In this document: positions 48,123 through 56,586 of the stretch, piece by piece
Layout: each line of letters begins with the position of its first letter
Numbering within the stretch: position 1 is the first letter of the stretch
From: Patulibacter minatonensis DSM 18081
GTDB lineage: Bacteria; Actinomycetota; Thermoleophilia; Solirubrobacterales; Solirubrobacteraceae
Assembly (NCBI RefSeq): GCF_000519325.1
Contig: NZ_KI912613.1
Location: 1,775,252-1,839,251 of the forward strand
Direction of reading: 5' to 3'
Length of the DNA stretch: 64,000 nucleotides
Made by a program: the position numbers and the translations under genes
The notes under the pieces: model-generated
What the model was told of the DNA's origin: nothing
Seen by the model: the letters and a program-made list of their open reading frames with translations, nothing else
Databases searched by the model: none

Positions 48123-48625
48123 TCGGGCAGGTCCTGCACGCCGACGGACTCCCGCGGCCAGTGCGCGAACGAGTTCAGCAGACCGAGTGCCGCGTGGGCC
48201 GCTGCGCGATGCTCGGCGCCGCCACACGTCGGCAGGACGTCGGCGATGGCCCGGGTCCAGCGCTCGAGGTACGCCTCCGTGCGCCGGAGGATGCGCCGGC
48301 GGGTGTCCGGATCGAGCGAGTGGTCCTCGCGGGTCCAGATGCTGGTGAGCTCCCGCTCGGCGAGCACGAACGTCGCGTGGGCGCGGACCATCCCGGCGAG
48401 TCGCGACTGGGCGTCGGGGCCCGATGTGACGGTCGCTGCGAGCAGGCCGTCCAGTGCCTCGTCGAACAGTGTGGCGAGGATCTCGTCCTTGCCCGCGAAG
48501 TGCCGGTAGATCGCGGGGCCGGTCACGCCCGCCCGTGTTCCGATGTCGTCCACGCGCACCGTGGAGAAGCCACGGGCATGGAAGAGCTCGGCGGCGGCCC
48601 GGAGGATTGCGCGGTCGGTCTCCAC
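48035..48625 (-). CDS. TetR family regulator (paralogue 1)
   Basis: 196 residues from GTG 48625 (AGGA eight bases upstream); longer frames would run through its own operator. The HTH is AILRAAAELFHARGFSTVRVDDIGTRAGVTGPAIYRHFAGKDEIL. The C-terminal domain (LTSIWTREDHSLDPDTRRR, YLERWTRAIADVL) resembles that of the second TetR at 58070. Its promoter carries palindrome site 10, so it is the best local candidate for autoregulation and control of the whole set of sites. The ligand, by family habit, would be a CoA thioester or lipid; this is inference. Confidence 0.88.
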   Translation of the reverse strand: METDRAILRAAAELFHARGFSTVRVDDIGTRAGVTGPAIYRHFAGKDEILATLFDEALDGLLAATVTSGPDAQSRLAGMVRAHATFVLAERELTSIWTREDHSLDPDTRRRILRRTEAYLERWTRAIADVLPTCGGAEHRAAAHAALGLLNSFAHWPRESVGVQDLPDYVARFVLAGLAATPAAETPAPPSAAAAA

Positions 48626-48660
48626 GACGCCGATCCTACTCGCTCCGGCGACGTCGTCGG

Positions 48661-48677
48661 GACGATCGTTCACTATT
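48661..48677 (-). promoter_or_regulatory. TetR-type repeat site 10 (TetR autoregulation)
   Basis: In gene orientation AATAGTGAACGATCGTC, 36 bases before the TetR start codon. Confidence 0.7.
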
Positions 48678-48725
48678 CGTTGCCTTGATTTTGCTCCTGC
48701 CGAAAGCATCTTCCGCGTCGAAGCA

Positions 48726-48743
48726 GACCGATCGTTCACTCTT
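48726..48743 (-). promoter_or_regulatory. TetR-type repeat site 11 (enoyl-CoA hydratase 1)
   Basis: The complementary strand reads AAGAGTGAACGATCGGTC. It lies 73 bases before the hydratase ATG at 48817, in the divergent region shared with site 10. Confidence 0.7.
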
Positions 48744-48816
48744 GATAGGTTCGCGGCACCTGCCGGGCGTACCCGGCCGACCAGCGCCGTCCCGGCGCGA
48801 CGACGGAGGAGTGGCG

Positions 48817-49593
48817 ATGAGGACGAAGCGGGTGGTCGTGGAGCGGCCGGCGGACGGGGTCGCGTCGGTGGTCCTCGACCGCCCCGACCGCCTGAACGCG
48901 TTGGACCAGGACGGGTTCGACGACCTGACCGAGGCGTTCGCGACCGTCGGTGCGGATCCGTCCGTGCGCGCGGTCGTGGTGACCGGTACGGGCCGCGCGT
49001 TCTGCGCCGGCGCGGACATCTCGGGTGCCGGGGGACTCGCCGACGAGGACGCCGCCCGGCGATGGATGGAGCGCACGCACCGTGGACCGTTGGCGTTGCA
49101 CCACCTGCCGCAACCGACGATCGCCGCGGTGGTCGGCCCCGCCGCCGGCGCCGGCCTCGGCCTGGCGCTCCTGTGCGACATCCGCCTCGGAGACCCCACC
49201 GCGTCGTTCTCGGCGCCGTTCGGTCGGATGGGCCTCGTTCCGGACTTCGGCGTCTCGACGACGCTGCCCGCCGTCGTCGGCTCGTCCCTGGCGACCGAGG
49301 CGCTGCTCACCGGCAGGAAGATCGGCGCCGAGGAGGCCGTCGCGGCCGGGATCCTCTCGCGGATCACCGACGACGTCCGCGCGGAGGCCGAGACCATCGC
49401 GGCCAGGATCGCCGCGCTCCCGGGCGACACCGCCGCGGTCACCAAGCGGCACCTCCGCGACTGCGCCGCCCACCCCGTCGACCACGTCCTGCGCCGGCTG
49501 GAGCCCGACGCGCAGGCGCGCGCCCTCGCGCACCCCGAGTTCGCCGCACGGGCCAGGGCCTGGTTCGCGGCGAAGGGCGGGGCGAAGCGGTGA
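48817..49593 (+). CDS. Enoyl-CoA hydratase/isomerase family protein (copy 1)
   Basis: 258 residues from ATG 48817 with GGAGGA six bases upstream. ASVVLDRPDRLNALDQ, VVVTGTGRAFCAGADISG (first oxyanion-hole segment) and TIAAVVGPAAGAGLGLALLCDIRLG (second) define the crotonase fold, with FSAPFGRMGLVPDFG near the active site. The usual Glu pair is not fully conserved, so hydration is likely but not certain. Its stop overlaps the start of a decayed phosphotransferase gene. Confidence 0.9.
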   Translation: MRTKRVVVERPADGVASVVLDRPDRLNALDQDGFDDLTEAFATVGADPSVRAVVVTGTGRAFCAGADISGAGGLADEDAARRWMERTHRGPLALHHLPQPTIAAVVGPAAGAGLGLALLCDIRLGDPTASFSAPFGRMGLVPDFGVSTTLPAVVGSSLATEALLTGRKIGAEEAVAAGILSRITDDVRAEAETIAARIAALPGDTAAVTKRHLRDCAAHPVDHVLRRLEPDAQARALAHPEFAARARAWFAAKGGAKR

Positions 49594-50179
49594 CCGCCCT
49601 CGAGGACGAGCGCCGGACGGGGAGCCCGTCGGCCGCTCCGCCCGGCGGACGTCGTCGCGACGGACGTCGCCGGAGCGGCGCTGGCGCCGGACGTCCGGTG
49701 TCGTGTCGGGACGTCGATCGCCGAGACCCTCGCGGCCCTGCACGCCGTCGACGTCGACGCGGTGGGTCTCGGGGAGCTCGGGCGCCGCGACGGGTACGCC
49801 ACCCGGCAGCTTCGCCGCTGGCAGCGTCAGTGGGAGGACTCGCGGACGCGGGAGGTCCCCGCCCTGGACCGCACCCACGACCGTCTGGTGCGGCACACGC
49901 CGGAGCAGCGCTCCGTGGCGATCGTCCACGGCGACTACAAGCTCGAGAACGTGCTGCTCGATGCCACCGGCGGCATCACCGCGGGCCTCGGGCCGTGACC
50001 TCGACGACCTGCCGTTCTTCCGGGCGCTCTCGGCGTGGAAGCTGGCGGTCATCTACGCCGGGGTCGTGGCCCGGTTCCGGGCGGGGCCGGAGGACGCCAA
50101 CGCCGACCCCGACCTCTTCGAGCCCGTGATCGACGCGCTGGCGGCCGAGGCCGACGAGCTCTCCGCGTCGCTCGCATGA
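49590..50179 (+). pseudogene. Decayed aminoglycoside-phosphotransferase-like (APH, ACAD10-type) gene
   Basis: A GTG at 49590 overlaps the hydratase stop and looks like an original start, but after about ten codons the frame is lost. The second frame, from about 49624, reads PLRPADVVATDVAGAALAP, then TSIAETLAALHAVDVDAVGLG and RSVAIVHGDYKLENVLLDA, the APH catalytic loop HGDYxxxN. It stops at 49998, while the third frame resumes with DLDDLPFFRALSAWKLAVIY to 50179. The N-terminal lobe and the DWE metal region are missing. So at least two out-of-frame deletions have occurred. Confidence 0.8.
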
Positions 50180-50198
50180 CCGCCGGGAGCAGCGCCCG

Positions 50199-50957
50199 TC
50201 AGCGGACGGTGAGCCCGCCGTCGACCACGAGCGTCGCGCCGGTGACGTAGGAGGCGGCGTCGCTCGCGAGGAACACGACTGCACCCGCGAGCTCGTCGGG
50301 ATCGCCGAGCCGGCCCGCGAGCGAGCGGTCCGCCTGGGCCTGCAGGTACGCGCTCGGCAGACCGTCGGTCATCTCGGTGAGGAAGTAGCCCGGCGCGATC
50401 GTGTTGACGCGGATCCCGCGCCGCGGCGTCCACTGCTGGGCCAGGTCGCGGGTGAGTCCCGTCAGCGCGGACTTGCTCGCCGTGTACGCGGCCTGGGGGA
50501 GGCCGGCGGTCGTCAGCGCCAGGACGCTCGCGACGTTGATGATGCTGGAGCCCGGCTCCATCGACGCCGCGGCCGCCTGCGCCGCGAAGAACGCCCCGTC
50601 GACGTTGACGGACATCACCCTGCGGAACTCCTCGGGTCGTTCTCGGAGGGCGGGGACGGCCGAGCCGATCCCCGCGTTGTTCACGAGCACGTCGACGCGT
50701 CCGAGACCCTGGACGGCCCGGTCGACCATGCGGTCGCACGCATCGGGGTCGGTGACGTCCGTCTCGACCGCGAGCACGCGACGTCCGCGTCGCTCGATGT
50801 CCGCGCGGACGCCGTCGAGGAGGGCGACGCGCCGGGCGGCCAGGACGACGTCCGCACCGGCTCCCGCCAGCGCGTGGGCGATGGCGACCCCGAGCCCGGA
50901 GGAGGCCCCGGTGACGATGGCGACCTTGCCGGCGAGGGAGAAGCGCTCGGTGCTCAT
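50199..50957 (-). CDS. Short-chain dehydrogenase/reductase
   Basis: 252 residues from ATG 50957, overlapping the stop of the acyl-CoA dehydrogenase gene (ATGA). VAIVTGASSGLGVAIAHAL (cofactor glycine motif), VLVNNAGIGSAVP, IINVASVLAL with the Ser, and AAYTASKSALTGL with catalytic Tyr-x3-Lys are complete, as is the C-terminal ASYVTGATLVVDGG. The Arg pair after the second strand (AARR) suggests NADP(H). It probably acts as 3-hydroxyacyl-CoA or hydroxysteroid dehydrogenase, given its partner; this is inferred. Confidence 0.9.
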   Translation of the reverse strand: MSTERFSLAGKVAIVTGASSGLGVAIAHALAGAGADVVLAARRVALLDGVRADIERRGRRVLAVETDVTDPDACDRMVDRAVQGLGRVDVLVNNAGIGSAVPALRERPEEFRRVMSVNVDGAFFAAQAAAASMEPGSSIINVASVLALTTAGLPQAAYTASKSALTGLTRDLAQQWTPRRGIRVNTIAPGYFLTEMTDGLPSAYLQAQADRSLAGRLGDPDELAGAVVFLASDAASYVTGATLVVDGGLTVR

Positions 50958-52162
50958 GCCGGGGACGCCGCGCGGCGGCGGGTCTCGGTCGCCTCGCGCT
51001 CGCGCTGCCGCGCGCGGACGGCGCGCCGGGCGATCGACCAGCGGTGGGTCTCGTTGCTCCCGTCGTAGATCCGGAAGGGCCGGACCTCGTCGATGAGGCG
51101 TCCCAGCGGATCGACGAGAATCCCTTCGCTGCCACTGAGCTGGACCGCGGAGTCGACGATGCGGTTCACGGCCTCGGAGACGTGGACCTTCGCGACCGAC
51201 GACGCGCGCTGCCCGTCTCGGTCGCCGGCGTCCAGGATCGCGGCGGTCCGAGCGATCGTCGCCCGGCTCGTCTCGATGTCGATCACGGCGTCGGCGATCA
51301 GGCGCTGTGCGAGCCCCAGATCGGCGAGCCGGCTGCCGAAGACCTCCCGGGTCTCGGCGCGGTCCAGGGCGATCTCGAGCGCGCGGCGTGCGCACCCGAG
51401 CCACCGCATGCAGTGCGTGAGCCGGGCCGGCGCCAGCCGGACCTGTGCGTACTTGAACCCCTCGTGCGGCGCACCGAGCACCTGGTCGGCCGGGACGTGC
51501 ACGCCATCGAGGCGGATCCGGGCGTGGCCGCCCGGCGAGATCCGGTCGATCGTGTCGAGGGCCCCGACCGTCTCGTAGCCGGGGGTGTCGGCGTCGACGA
51601 GGAACATCGTCGCGCCGTGGGTCGTCTTCGCCATCACGATCGCGAACGCCGCGCCGGCGCCGCCCGTGATGAACCACTTCTCGCCGTCGATCCGCCAGCC
51701 GTCGCCGTCGGGCTCCGCGACCGTCGTGAGCATCGACGGATCGGACCCGGCGCCGGGAGCGCGCTCGGTCATCGCGAAGCACGATCGGACGTCCCCGGCC
51801 GCGAGCGGGGCGAGGAACCGGTCGGCCTGCTCCGGCGTGGCGATCCGCTCGAGCATCGCCATGTTGCCCTCGTCGGGGGCGGCGCAGTTCATCGCGAGCG
51901 GCCCGAGCAGGCTGCGCCCCGCCTCCTCGAGAACGACGGACTGGCCACGGACGTCGAGCCCGAGACCACCGAACTCCTCGGCGACGTGCGGGGCGAAGAG
52001 GCCCGCGGCGCGCGCCGCGTCCTGCAGGTCGGCGCGCAGGCCGTCGTCCGGCCCGTGGCCGCGCACCCGGTCGCGGGCCTCCATCGGGATGACGACGTCG
52101 TCGATGAACGCGCGAGTGCGGTCGCGGAGGTCGAGGAGCTGATCGGAGAGCGTGAAGTCCAT
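50954..52162 (-). CDS. Acyl-CoA dehydrogenase family protein (copy 1)
   Basis: 402 residues from ATG 52162. FAMTERAPGAGSDPSMLTT and WRIDGEKWFITGGAGAAF are the FAD-contact middle strands, and VFGSRLADLGLAQRLIAD, VQLSGSEGILVDPLGRLIDEVRPFRIYDGSNETHRW the C-terminal helices. The end motif YDGSNETHRWSIAR lacks the usual Glu position of short-chain enzymes, as in the ACAD10/11 group. An ACAD10-like phosphotransferase remnant lies close by, which fits that group. It is the second part of a minus-strand run after P450 and LuxR. Confidence 0.88.
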   Translation of the reverse strand: MDFTLSDQLLDLRDRTRAFIDDVVIPMEARDRVRGHGPDDGLRADLQDAARAAGLFAPHVAEEFGGLGLDVRGQSVVLEEAGRSLLGPLAMNCAAPDEGNMAMLERIATPEQADRFLAPLAAGDVRSCFAMTERAPGAGSDPSMLTTVAEPDGDGWRIDGEKWFITGGAGAAFAIVMAKTTHGATMFLVDADTPGYETVGALDTIDRISPGGHARIRLDGVHVPADQVLGAPHEGFKYAQVRLAPARLTHCMRWLGCARRALEIALDRAETREVFGSRLADLGLAQRLIADAVIDIETSRATIARTAAILDAGDRDGQRASSVAKVHVSEAVNRIVDSAVQLSGSEGILVDPLGRLIDEVRPFRIYDGSNETHRWSIARRAVRARQREREATETRRRAASPA

Positions 52163-52240
52163 GGGGCGATCGGGGTCGGGGACGGAGAGTGGGTGACGCA
52201 GCACGCGGTGCGTCCCGCGGGGAGCGCCGGGTGACGACCG

Positions 52241-52264
52241 GCGTCCGGGCGTCCGGGCGTCCGG
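52241..52264. repeat. Three tandem copies of GCGTCCGG
   Basis: Perfect 8-base unit repeated three times in the 109-base gap between the LuxR-type gene (ending 52272) and the acyl-CoA dehydrogenase start (52162). It could be a slippage-prone tract or closely spaced binding sites. Confidence 0.6.
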
Positions 52265-52271
52265 TGTCGCG

Positions 52272-53201
52272 TCAGGCGACGTCGCGGTACATCGCGACGA
52301 AGCGCGCGACGGCCTCGACGCGGTTGCTCGCGCCGAGCTTCCGCACGAGACGACCGACGTGGTCCTTCACCGTGTCGGTCGACATGAACAGCTCCTGCCC
52401 GATCTCGGGGTTGGAGCGTCCGGCGGACATCAGGATCGCGATCTCGCGCTCGCGGTCGGTCAGGAAGTCGGTGGCCGAGCGCGATGCGTCACCGTGGCCG
52501 ACGTCGACGAAGAGGGCGACGCGTCCCGGGGTGCTGAGGGCCGTGATCGGTGCGCCGGTGGCCTCGTGCATGAGGGCGTTGGCCGATGCAGTCAGGTGCT
52601 GGAGCTCGCGCGAGAGGTCGGAGAGCCGCGTCCGCAGCACGATGTGCTCGAGCGCGCTGGTCAGGACATGGGTGAACAGCGCGATCGTCGCCCGCTCGTC
52701 CTCTCCGACCTCTCCCTCGGCCCGGTCGACGACGAGGAGGGCCACGACCCGGGACTCCGGGAGGATCGGCATGACGACGAACTCGTCGAGCAGCAGGAGT
52801 CGTCGCAGATCGCTGCCCTTCGACTGCCGGACCGCCCGGTCGGCCTCGGCCGCGCGGATCAGCTCGGCCTCGGCGCTCTCGGGGCCGAGGCGGATCTGCC
52901 GGTCGGTCGCCGGACCCATGAGGTCACGCGCCGTCGCGTCGACGAGCCGCAGCACGGCGGGGTCGACCGACAGCAGCCCACGTTCGACGCAGAGCACGGC
53001 CGCACGGTCGAAGCCACACGAGGACGCGGCCTCCTGGACGGCCAGGGCGAAGAGCTCCGGCACGGTCCGCACGGAGTGCAGGCGCCGGCGGAGGGCCCGG
53101 AGCTCCCGCTCGTCCCAGGTGGGTGCCGAGCGGCCGCGTGCGGCCGACGGCGTGCCGACCGCGACGGCGGCCAGCGGGACGACGGGTTCGGATCCGGGCA
53201 T
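52272..53201 (-). CDS. GAF-like sensor with C-terminal LuxR HTH
   Basis: 309 residues from ATG 53201, nine bases downstream of the P450 stop. The N-terminal 220 residues contain a GAF-like sensor (LFALAVQEAASSCGFDRAAVL, LLLDEFVVMPILPESRVVALLVVDRAEG). The C-terminal LTDREREIAILMSAGRSNPEIGQELFMSTDTVKDHV is a NarL/LuxR-type HTH. It has no receiver Asp, so it is not a two-component regulator. Being in the P450 operon, it likely senses a metabolite of that pathway or redox state. Confidence 0.85.
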   Translation of the reverse strand: MPGSEPVVPLAAVAVGTPSAARGRSAPTWDERELRALRRRLHSVRTVPELFALAVQEAASSCGFDRAAVLCVERGLLSVDPAVLRLVDATARDLMGPATDRQIRLGPESAEAELIRAAEADRAVRQSKGSDLRRLLLLDEFVVMPILPESRVVALLVVDRAEGEVGEDERATIALFTHVLTSALEHIVLRTRLSDLSRELQHLTASANALMHEATGAPITALSTPGRVALFVDVGHGDASRSATDFLTDREREIAILMSAGRSNPEIGQELFMSTDTVKDHVGRLVRKLGASNRVEAVARFVAMYRDVA

Positions 53202-53209
53202 CGTCGGCC

Positions 53210-54388
53210 TCAGGCCAGCTTCAGGGGGAGGTTGCGCAGACCGCGCGCCTCGCCCCCCAGCCACTTGAGCTGCGTCTCGTCGGCGAGCTCGAACGACGGG
53301 ATGCGGGCCAGGAACTCCTCGATCGTGACCTTCAGCATGAGCTTGCCGAAGTGCACGCCGACGCACCTGTGGGGACCCATGCCGAAGCCGAGGTGCTTGT
53401 TCGGCTTGCGCTCGAGGTCCACGTCGTCCGGGGCCGAGAACTGCGCGTCGTCGCGGTTTCCCGACGCCCAGTGCAGGAGCACGCGGTCGCCCTTGCTGAG
53501 CGGGCACCCGCCGAGCTCGGTGTCCTGCGTGACGGTGCGGCCGAGACCCTGCAGGGGGCTGCTCCAGCGGATGAGCTCCTCCAGGGCGAGGTTCGGGACC
53601 TCGCCGGCCTTCCGGAGCTGCTCCTGGTCCTCGGGGTGCGTCGCGAGGTAGTAGAGGGCCCCGTTGATCGCGCTCGCGGTGGTGTCGACAGCACCGAACA
53701 GGAGCACCATGAGGTTCATGACGATCTCCTGGTCGGCGAGCTTCCGGCCCTGGAACTCGCCCTCGATCAGGAGCCGCAGCAGGTCGTCCTCGTCGGAGGA
53801 GTCGGAGGCCTGCTCGCGGCGGGCCATCACGAGCTTCGTGGCGGTCTGGAACATCTCCATGCCCGCTTCCGCCACGCGCGGCGTCTCGGTCCCGCGGAGC
53901 CTCGTGACGTCGTCGGTCGCCTTGATCATCAGCTCGTGGTCCTCCTCCGGGAAGCCCACGAAGCTCAGGGTGGCCTTCGGCGCCATGACCGTGGCCACGG
54001 TCGACGAGACCTCGAACTCCTGCTGGCCGACGAGCGGGTCGATCAGCTCGACCGCGAGGGCACGGATGCGGTCCTCGTGCTTCCGGGCGGCGTTGACGGT
54101 GAGCGCCGGGTTGATGATCGCCCGGTAGTCGCGGTGCGCGGGAGGGTCGATGTCGATCGGGATCATGCCCACCATCGGGAGCGGCGGGATGCCGTCCCCG
54201 TCGGCCGACGAGAAGCGCTCCGTGTCCTGGGCCGCCTCGACGATGTCCGCGTACCGGGAGACGACGTGGAAACCGCCGTACTTGTCGCTCCTGGCGACGG
54301 GCTCCTCCTCGCGCAGCCGCTTCCAGAACGCGTACGGATCGTCCACGTACTCGGCCGCGAAGTGGTCGTAATCCTTGGCAAGACCCAT
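53210..54388 (-). CDS. Cytochrome P450
   Basis: 392 residues from ATG 54388, with AGGAG upstream. The I-helix reads MVLLFGAVDTTASAINGAL, the ExxR is in ALEELIRWSSP, and the heme-binding loop FGMGPHRCVGVHFG places the ligand at C342. IPIDIDPPAHRDYRAIINPAL is typical of soluble bacterial P450s. It needs a ferredoxin and reductase, which the window supplies twice. It is not clearly CYP125 or CYP142; terpene- or fatty-acid-type hydroxylases are equally possible. It shares a promoter region with enoyl-CoA hydratase 2. Confidence 0.93.
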   Translation of the reverse strand: MGLAKDYDHFAAEYVDDPYAFWKRLREEEPVARSDKYGGFHVVSRYADIVEAAQDTERFSSADGDGIPPLPMVGMIPIDIDPPAHRDYRAIINPALTVNAARKHEDRIRALAVELIDPLVGQQEFEVSSTVATVMAPKATLSFVGFPEEDHELMIKATDDVTRLRGTETPRVAEAGMEMFQTATKLVMARREQASDSSDEDDLLRLLIEGEFQGRKLADQEIVMNLMVLLFGAVDTTASAINGALYYLATHPEDQEQLRKAGEVPNLALEELIRWSSPLQGLGRTVTQDTELGGCPLSKGDRVLLHWASGNRDDAQFSAPDDVDLERKPNKHLGFGMGPHRCVGVHFGKLMLKVTIEEFLARIPSFELADETQLKWLGGEARGLRNLPLKLA

Positions 54389-54457
54389 GGCCTTCTCCTC
54401 CTGTCGACTGATCGGGGCGAGTCTAAGCAGCGGACGAACCGCTTGGCAAGAAACTTT

Positions 54458-54476
54458 GAACCGAACGTTCACTAAG
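54458..54476 (-). promoter_or_regulatory. TetR-type repeat site 12 (P450 / enoyl-CoA hydratase 2)
   Basis: In P450 orientation CTTAGTGAACGTTCGGTTC, nearly perfect. It is 69 bases before the P450 start and 27 before the divergent hydratase start, so one bound protein could control both. Confidence 0.75.
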
Positions 54477-54503
54477 ACCCCGCGACGATGGTAGCTTGTC
54501 CGC

Positions 54504-55292
54504 GTGGGACAGACGACGAACGACCTGCTGCTGGATCGCCTCGACGACGGGGTCGTTCTCTTGACGCTCAACAGGCCCGACAGCCTGAACGCGATCACGA
54601 TGGCGATGCAGTCGGATCTCGACGAGGCGATCGGTGAGCTCGAGACGGAGGACGACGTCCGTGCCGTCGTCATCACGGGCGCCGGTGAGCGGGCGTTCAG
54701 CGCGGGGTACGACCTCCACGAGATGGCGGACTGGTCGGCCGACGAGCTGCTCCTGTGCCTGATCAAGCGCGAGCGCTGGCTCTGGCACCTCGTCGAGACG
54801 CGCCTGCCGATCGTGGCGGCCCTCAACGGCCTCTCGTTCGGCGCCGGGGCGATCATCTCGGCCGGCGTCGACCTCCGTGTCGGGTGCCCGGAGACGAAGG
54901 TGCGGTTCACTGCCGCCTCCTACGGCGGGGCGAACGCGACGTGGTGCCTGCCGCCGCTGGTCGGGAGCGGTCGGGCCGCGGAGCTCCTGCTCACCGCCCG
55001 GGTCCTCGAGGCCGTGGAGGCCGAGCAGATCGGGTTCCTGAACGCCCTCGTCGCGCAGAAGGACGTCGTGTCGTGCGCCGTGCGGATGGCCAGTGCCGTA
55101 GCGGCGAATCCGCCCGAGGGCACCCAGGCGATCAAGCGCCTCATGCGGGAGCACCGGGGGCGCGACACGCAGGATCGCTTCGAGGCGGAGAACCTCGTCA
55201 TGCGCACCGATCTGCGCCCGCGGCCGATCTCCGAGGTGTACGAGAGCAACGCCTCGTCTCCGTTCCGTCCGCGGAACGGCAAGAGAAGTTAA
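54504..55292 (+). CDS. Enoyl-CoA hydratase/isomerase family protein (copy 2)
   Basis: 262 residues from GTG 54504. VVLLTLNRPDSLNAITMAM, VVITGAGERAFSAGYDLHEM and IVAALNGLSFGAGAIISAGVDLRVG define the crotonase fold. The second segment WCLPPLVGSGRAAELLLTARVLEAVEAEQIGFLN follows the family pattern. The canonical catalytic glutamates are partly replaced (Asn/Ala after SYGG), so it may be an isomerase or hydrolase. Its stop codon TAA lies inside palindrome site 13. Confidence 0.88.
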   Translation: MGQTTNDLLLDRLDDGVVLLTLNRPDSLNAITMAMQSDLDEAIGELETEDDVRAVVITGAGERAFSAGYDLHEMADWSADELLLCLIKRERWLWHLVETRLPIVAALNGLSFGAGAIISAGVDLRVGCPETKVRFTAASYGGANATWCLPPLVGSGRAAELLLTARVLEAVEAEQIGFLNALVAQKDVVSCAVRMASAVAANPPEGTQAIKRLMREHRGRDTQDRFEAENLVMRTDLRPRPISEVYESNASSPFRPRNGKRS

Positions 55293-55307
55293 CGATCGGT
55301 TCGTAAG
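55286..55307 (+). promoter_or_regulatory. TetR-type repeat site 13 (Rieske oxygenase)
   Basis: The core GTTAACGATCGGTTCGTAAG closely fits the consensus and overlaps the hydratase stop codon. It ends 18 bases before the Rieske gene start, giving the downstream genes their own promoter. Confidence 0.75.
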
Positions 55308-55325
55308 GCTGTTAGGGTTCGGTTC

Positions 55326-56558
55326 ATGCAGCGACACGTCCAGACCGAGTTGGCGGCGCGGTTCCTCGAATACATCAACGGCCACACGACGGACTACGCC
55401 GAGGCCGAGATGGAGATCCCGGCGAAGACGTACTTCGACCGCGAGTACAACGACGCCGAGCGCGAGAAGGTCTTCCGCACCCGCCCGATCGTCATCGCGC
55501 ACAGCTCGGAGCTCCCGAACGCGGACGACTTCATCACCCGCGACCTCATCGGCACGAGCGTGCTGCTCGTCCGGCAGCGCGACGGCCGGCTCAAGGCGTT
55601 CTCGAACGTCTGCCGCCACCGCGGCGCGAAGCTCGCGCTCGAGGAGAAGGGCTGCGCCCATCGCTTCAAGTGCCCGTACCACGCGTGGTCCTACAACGCC
55701 GACGGCACGCTGCGGTCGATCCCGTTCGGCGAGGGCTTCGGCGGCATCGACCGCTCCGAGTACGGACTGATCGAGCTCCCGGTCGACGAGCGCCACGGGA
55801 TGATCTGGGTCGTCCTCACGCCCGGCGCGCCGCTGGACATCGCCGACCAGATCGGTGAGGACATGGACGCCGAGCTTGCGTCGTTCGAGCTCGACCAGTA
55901 CACGCTGGTCCGCGAGGCGACCTACGACGAGCCGATGAACTGGAAGGTCGTGGCCGACGGGTTCATGGACCCGTACCACCTCCAGTTCGTGCACCCCAAG
56001 ACCGTCGGACCGTTCTTCAACACGAACGTCTACGCGCTCGACGTGCTCGGGCCCAACGCGGCCCGCCTCGTCGTCTCCCGCCGCAGCATGCACACGATCA
56101 AGGGGGAGGACCCCGCGACCGTCGACCTGATGCCCCACATCATCAGCAACTACATCCTGCTGCCGAACACGTTCGTCGCGGTCGAGCCGAACCACTTCGA
56201 GATCTGGACGATCTCGCCGCACGCCACCGACCCGGCCCGCTCGACGACGACGCTGCGCTTCCTGCTCCGCGAGCCGCCGAAGGACGAGAAGGAGGAGCAG
56301 TACCTGGAGAAGAACTGGAAGCTGCTCGTCCACACGGTGGTCGACGAGGACTGGGGCGTCGGACGTGCGCTGCAGCAGGGCCTGCCGCTGAGCAACATCG
56401 AGAAGACGCTCAGCGGTCGCAACGAGGCGCCGATCCAGTTCCTGCACGGCAAGCTGGCGGCGCTCGTCAGCGACGACGGCGACCTGGAGATGGCGCCGCC
56501 GGAAACGCCGTACCCCCGTCGCTACGGGAACCTCGTCGGCTCCGGCACCGAGGGATGA
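55326..56558 (+). CDS. Rieske non-heme iron oxygenase, alpha subunit
   Basis: 410 residues. The Rieske cluster is C96-R-H98 ... C116-P-Y-H119 (CRHRGAKL and CPYHAWSY). The mononuclear iron site is in NWKVVADGFMDPYHLQFVH with H218 and H223, and a third ligand Asp probably from the C-terminal DEDWGVGRA region. It would hydroxylate an organic substrate with O2. No beta subunit gene is next to it, and it does not look like KshA, so it is probably a monooxygenase or an alpha-only enzyme. Electrons likely come from a ferredoxin/FprA pair. Confidence 0.92.
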   Translation: MQRHVQTELAARFLEYINGHTTDYAEAEMEIPAKTYFDREYNDAEREKVFRTRPIVIAHSSELPNADDFITRDLIGTSVLLVRQRDGRLKAFSNVCRHRGAKLALEEKGCAHRFKCPYHAWSYNADGTLRSIPFGEGFGGIDRSEYGLIELPVDERHGMIWVVLTPGAPLDIADQIGEDMDAELASFELDQYTLVREATYDEPMNWKVVADGFMDPYHLQFVHPKTVGPFFNTNVYALDVLGPNAARLVVSRRSMHTIKGEDPATVDLMPHIISNYILLPNTFVAVEPNHFEIWTISPHATDPARSTTTLRFLLREPPKDEKEEQYLEKNWKLLVHTVVDEDWGVGRALQQGLPLSNIEKTLSGRNEAPIQFLHGKLAALVSDDGDLEMAPPETPYPRRYGNLVGSGTEG

Positions 56559-56586
56559 CGACCATGACCACGAGTGGAGAGCACGG

